From assembly GCF_003574355.1 (NCBI RefSeq), contig NZ_QWLB01000034.1:1-34124 (forward strand): DNA of 34,124 nt. Direction: 5' to 3'. Both the position numbers and the translations under genes were made by a program. Positions 31,718-34,124 of the stretch are shown piece after piece. The notes below the pieces were generated by a model, which saw nothing but the letters and a program-made list of their open reading frames with translations, made no database searches and was not told the DNA's origin. This DNA comes from Meiothermus granaticius NBRC 107808 (GTDB lineage Bacteria > Deinococcota > Deinococci > Deinococcales > Thermaceae). How positions within the stretch are numbered: the stretch's first letter is position 1; every line of letters begins with the position of its first letter.

Positions 31718-32614
31718 ATGGGGAACAGAAAGCTGCTGCTCCCGCTGGCATTGATCGCCGCTTGTACAGGACAGACCCAAAGCGGGGTCACCCCCCCCGG
31801 CTCCTGGTGGAAACCCAGCCCAGCCACCCCCATCAGCTGGCACTGGCAGCTGTCACAGGGCTTTAGCGTGCCTCGGGATTTGAAGCCCGGCGTCACGGTC
31901 TACGACTTCGATAAAGATTACATGGCCAGTGCGGATACGGTAGCTAAACTGAAGGCGGCGGTGCCTGGGGCGGTGGCTATCTGCTATATCGACGTAGGGG
32001 TATATGAGGATTACCGCCCGGATAAGGGGGCCTTCCTGGAGGCTCAGAATCAGTACCGCTTGGATACCGGGGATTCCAACGCCAAACTGTGGGGGAATAA
32101 GGACGCGGGCTGGAATGGCTCTTATTGGCTCGACGTGCGACAGCAGAAGTACCTGCTCCCGCTGATGGAGGCCAGAATCAAGGACTGTAAGGATAAGGGC
32201 TTCGATGCGGTGGAGCCGGATGAGAGCGAGGTCTGGGATAACAACCCGGGGTTCCCGATCTCCATGGAACAGAACCATGCCTACACCCGGGCGATTGCTG
32301 AGCTGGTACACAAGTACGGGATGAGCGTGGGGCTCAAGGGGAACAATGGGGAGGCGGCTCTCTTGGAGCCCTATCACGACTGGGCCTTGTCGGAGCAGTG
32401 CTTCGAGTATGGGGAGTGCCAGAACCTGGTGAACAGCTTTGTGAAGAAGGGCAAGGCGGTGTTCGTGGTGGAGTACTCGGTGTCTCCGGACTGCAACTAT
32501 GCCAACCAAAACCACCTCAACGCGGCGCGGCGGGACTTGAACCTGGTGGGACCCACAGCCTCAGGGTATCTCTACCAACCCTGTAGGCCCGATGGCAGCT
32601 CGGCTTGGCCCTGA
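31718..32614 (+). CDS. GH114-family lipoprotein (putative endo-alpha-1,4-polygalactosaminidase)
   Basis: 298 residues from ATG 31718, with GGAGGAG upstream. MGNRKLLLPLALIAACTGQ carries a lipobox (LIAAC), so it is probably a lipoprotein. The GH114 barrel is clear: WHWQLSQGFSV, VTVYDFDKDY, AICYIDVGVYEDYRPD, FDAVEPDESEVWDN (acidic centre), YGMSVGLKGN and WALSEQCFEYGEC. Family members cleave galactosamine-rich polysaccharides. The next gene is a spherulin-4-like protein 48 nt downstream, so the two probably act on the same exopolysaccharide. Confidence 0.85.
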   Translation: MGNRKLLLPLALIAACTGQTQSGVTPPGSWWKPSPATPISWHWQLSQGFSVPRDLKPGVTVYDFDKDYMASADTVAKLKAAVPGAVAICYIDVGVYEDYRPDKGAFLEAQNQYRLDTGDSNAKLWGNKDAGWNGSYWLDVRQQKYLLPLMEARIKDCKDKGFDAVEPDESEVWDNNPGFPISMEQNHAYTRAIAELVHKYGMSVGLKGNNGEAALLEPYHDWALSEQCFEYGECQNLVNSFVKKGKAVFVVEYSVSPDCNYANQNHLNAARRDLNLVGPTASGYLYQPCRPDGSSAWP

Positions 32615-32662
32615 CCCTGACCCTCAGCCAACCCGGAGGCTTTGGGGGTACCCTGTAGAGGA

Positions 32663-33592
32663 GTGCTCCCGAGACCCCTGACCTGGATTCTGGCCGGCGT
32701 CCTGCTGGGAGGCTTGGCCTGGGCAGCTCCCATCGCTCGAGCCGGGCTTAAACCGGTGCTGTTGGTCCCGATCTACGTGTTCCCCCACAGCTGGGGGGTC
32801 AATGAGTACGTTCGGCTGATCAACCTGCAAAAGCGTTACCCCAACCTGCCGATTGTGGCGATTGTCAATGTGGACTTTGACGGCCCGGACTGGAAAACCA
32901 ACCCAGGGTATCGGGCCCAGATGGGGGAGATCGTGCGCTCCTTGGCTGGGGCGGGGATTGTGGTGCTGGGGTATGCCAGCTCGAGCTACACCCGCCGCCC
33001 CTTCCAGGGGGACCCCAAGGGAAGCGGGTTTGGCAGCGACCTCAGGACCAACGTGGATCGCTGGATCCGGTTTTTCCCCCAGGTGCGGGGCATTTTTGTG
33101 GATGAGATGTGCTATAGCCTCACGCTTTACCGCGATCAGCAGCACCCCTGCCTTCCGCTCGAGGCCAGCCGGGCACCCGTGGGGCAGGCCGAAGGCCGGC
33201 CCTATCGCGACGTGATGGCCTATTATCGCGCCGTTTATGCCTATATCCGCCTGAGCAAGGGGCTGGAGCTGGTCATCGCCAACCCCGGCCAGACGGTTCC
33301 CCCGGCCTTTTTCGATGGCAGCGTAGCGGATGCCCTCATCGTTTATGAGGGCTCGGAAGCCTACTTCGACCCCACCGTGTACCCGCTTGGCGGCAATCCT
33401 GACCGGACCGGATTGCTGCTGTACAACGATCCTGCCCCCTTTGCCCTGCCCAAGCTTAGGGCGGTGCTGGGAAAAGTGGGGTTCTTCTACGTGACCGACG
33501 CGATGCTGGTGGATGGAAAGCTCAACCCCTGGGCCGCGCTGCCGCGCTACCTCGAGGAGCTGGCCGACTATCTGGCCAGCCCTCAACCCTGA
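32663..33592 (+). CDS. Spherulation-specific family 4-like exported protein
   Basis: About 309 residues from GTG 32663, or 316 from TTG 32642; the GTG gives the better signal peptide (LPRPLTWILAGVLLGGLAWA). Motifs of the spherulin-4 family, a TIM-barrel group related to glycosidases, are LLVPIYVFPH, YPNLPIVAIVNVDFDGPDW, AGIVVLGYASSSYTRRP and FFPQVRGIFVDEMC. This should be an exported polysaccharide-processing or binding protein working with the GH114 lipoprotein. Catalytic activity has not been generally shown for this family, so the role is inferred. Confidence 0.75.
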   Translation: MLPRPLTWILAGVLLGGLAWAAPIARAGLKPVLLVPIYVFPHSWGVNEYVRLINLQKRYPNLPIVAIVNVDFDGPDWKTNPGYRAQMGEIVRSLAGAGIVVLGYASSSYTRRPFQGDPKGSGFGSDLRTNVDRWIRFFPQVRGIFVDEMCYSLTLYRDQQHPCLPLEASRAPVGQAEGRPYRDVMAYYRAVYAYIRLSKGLELVIANPGQTVPPAFFDGSVADALIVYEGSEAYFDPTVYPLGGNPDRTGLLLYNDPAPFALPKLRAVLGKVGFFYVTDAMLVDGKLNPWAALPRYLEELADYLASPQP

Positions 33593-33599
33593 AGCTCAA

Positions 33600-33932
33600 C
33601 TAGGGTTTGATGTAAGCATATCCCTCGTTTTGGGCCTCTGCGAGGGCGACAATGCCCGCTGGAACCACCTGGGCCCAGTAGGGGAGATGATCGGGGTTGA
33701 TGTGGTGTTCCCCCAGGGCATTGGCACAGACCTGGAACTCTACCTGCTGGGCCAACAGGGCCATCTTCTGTGTGAGGTCGGAGTTCCCCAGCAGGGCATA
33801 AACCCCGGTGCCGTTGGTGACCACTCGAGCCGCGGCATCAGGATAGTCCCGGGTTAGGTTGGCCAGGTTGGCCAACGCAGCCGGCCAGCGATCGGCCTGG
33901 TTCACAGAAAACCTTTCGCGGATGCCCCGCAT
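33600..33932 (-). CDS. DsrE-family protein
   Basis: About 110 residues. ADRWPAALANLANLTRDYPD, VVTNGTGVYALLG, MALLAQQVEFQVCANAL and PYWAQVVPAGIVALAEAQNE fit the DsrE/DsrF-like fold. The Cys in FQVCANAL is the conserved one that carries sulfur in TusD/DsrE. ATG 33932 is used; GTG 33905, preceded by AAAGG, is an equally good start and fits the usual family N-terminus better. It is convergent with the spherulin-4 gene, 7 nt apart, and may serve sulfur transfer. Confidence 0.75.
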   Translation of the reverse strand: MRGIRERFSVNQADRWPAALANLANLTRDYPDAAARVVTNGTGVYALLGNSDLTQKMALLAQQVEFQVCANALGEHHINPDHLPYWAQVVPAGIVALAEAQNEGYAYIKP

Positions 33933-34069
33933 TTCAATGTGGGGAGGAAGCGAAGGTATCCGCGTAGCGGACGGCACAGTGTGCGGCTTGGGAAGCCGGG
34001 CAAAGCCCAGTGCGTAATCGGCAAACTGATTTGTGGCACAATACCCTCATACACAGAGCAGAAACCGTC

Positions 34070-34124
34070 GTGCTCAAGCTGCGCAACCCCGGAGCAGGCA
34101 AGCGGCGCTGGCTCGACCAGACCG
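34070..34124 (+). CDS. tnpB: Start of a TnpB gene (partial, runs off the window)
   Basis: From GTG 34070 the frame reads VLKLRNPGAGKRRWLDQT to the window end; TTG 34031 would add RAETV. The pattern 'TVVLKLRNP..(K/R)R..LDQ' is how many IS200/IS605 TnpB proteins begin. The upstream stretch 33978-34069 has no gene. A small hairpin, TCCGC-GTA-GCGGA, at 33959-33971 could be part of its left end, although it lies close to the DsrE start. Confidence 0.55.
   Translation, partial: MLKLRNPGAGKRRWLDQT

Overview
The window looks like an accessory, insertion-sequence-rich part of a genome from the Deinococcus-Thermus phylum, most likely Meiothermus or a close relative. This rests on the high GC content, the very frequent CTCGAG hexamer inside genes, frequent GTG/TTG starts, a leaderless-type promoter with its -10 box a few bases before the ATG, and the gene content. 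It is inference from sequence character; no search was run.

Left part (1-10350). Transposase debris and a truncated gene lie at the edge, followed by an RHH/PIN toxin-antitoxin pair (959-1665). A long leftward gene row runs from 8021 down to 1771: a FecR-like protein of unknown role, a full-size ABC exporter that seems to start at CTG, a two-gene ABC-2 transporter, a decayed methyltransferase-like gene, an MFS exporter and a GNAT acetyltransferase. Divergent from this row is a 49-codon secreted-peptide gene (8178-8327). It overlaps tail to tail with a TPR/winged-helix regulator (8308-9909). The region between the row and the peptide gene holds an array of GGTNACC sites and a 16-bp perfect palindrome. 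This peptide-regulator-operator group is one of the two most interesting things here.

Middle (9933-18000). A comM 3' fragment is followed by a mosaic of broken elements: a 194-bp HTH-coding repeat unit, a GH13 tail, a solo IS630 end, ISAs1 with a MITE-like insert, and IS1634. Then comes a leftward cobalamin operon (cbiA fragment, cbiB, cobD-type decarboxylase, cbiP/cobQ). A structurally complete IS4-family element with a 5-bp target duplication and a decayed IS605-type TnpB sit upstream of it.

Iron locus (17943-29445). A Fur-box-like site precedes an 11.4-kb rightward operon, most of whose genes touch or overlap. It encodes a histidine-free imelysin/EfeO-like protein, an FTR1 iron permease fused to a large exported domain, one complete FecCD-type ABC importer (two permeases at opposite ends and one ATPase), three different binding proteins plus the remnant of a fourth, an SRPBCC protein, a small Cys-rich protein, a flavodoxin, a ferritin and a sucrase/ferredoxin-like remnant. 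Together they suggest capture of iron or iron chelates in the periplasm, import by two routes, reductive release by flavodoxin and storage in ferritin.

Right part (29446-34124). An internally deleted IS5-type remnant and an IS630 element with clear inverted ends are followed by a second comM fragment. Its last ~345 bp nearly match the first copy while the rest has diverged. Then come a GH114 lipoprotein with a spherulin-4-like partner, a DsrE-family protein, and the start of another tnpB at the edge.
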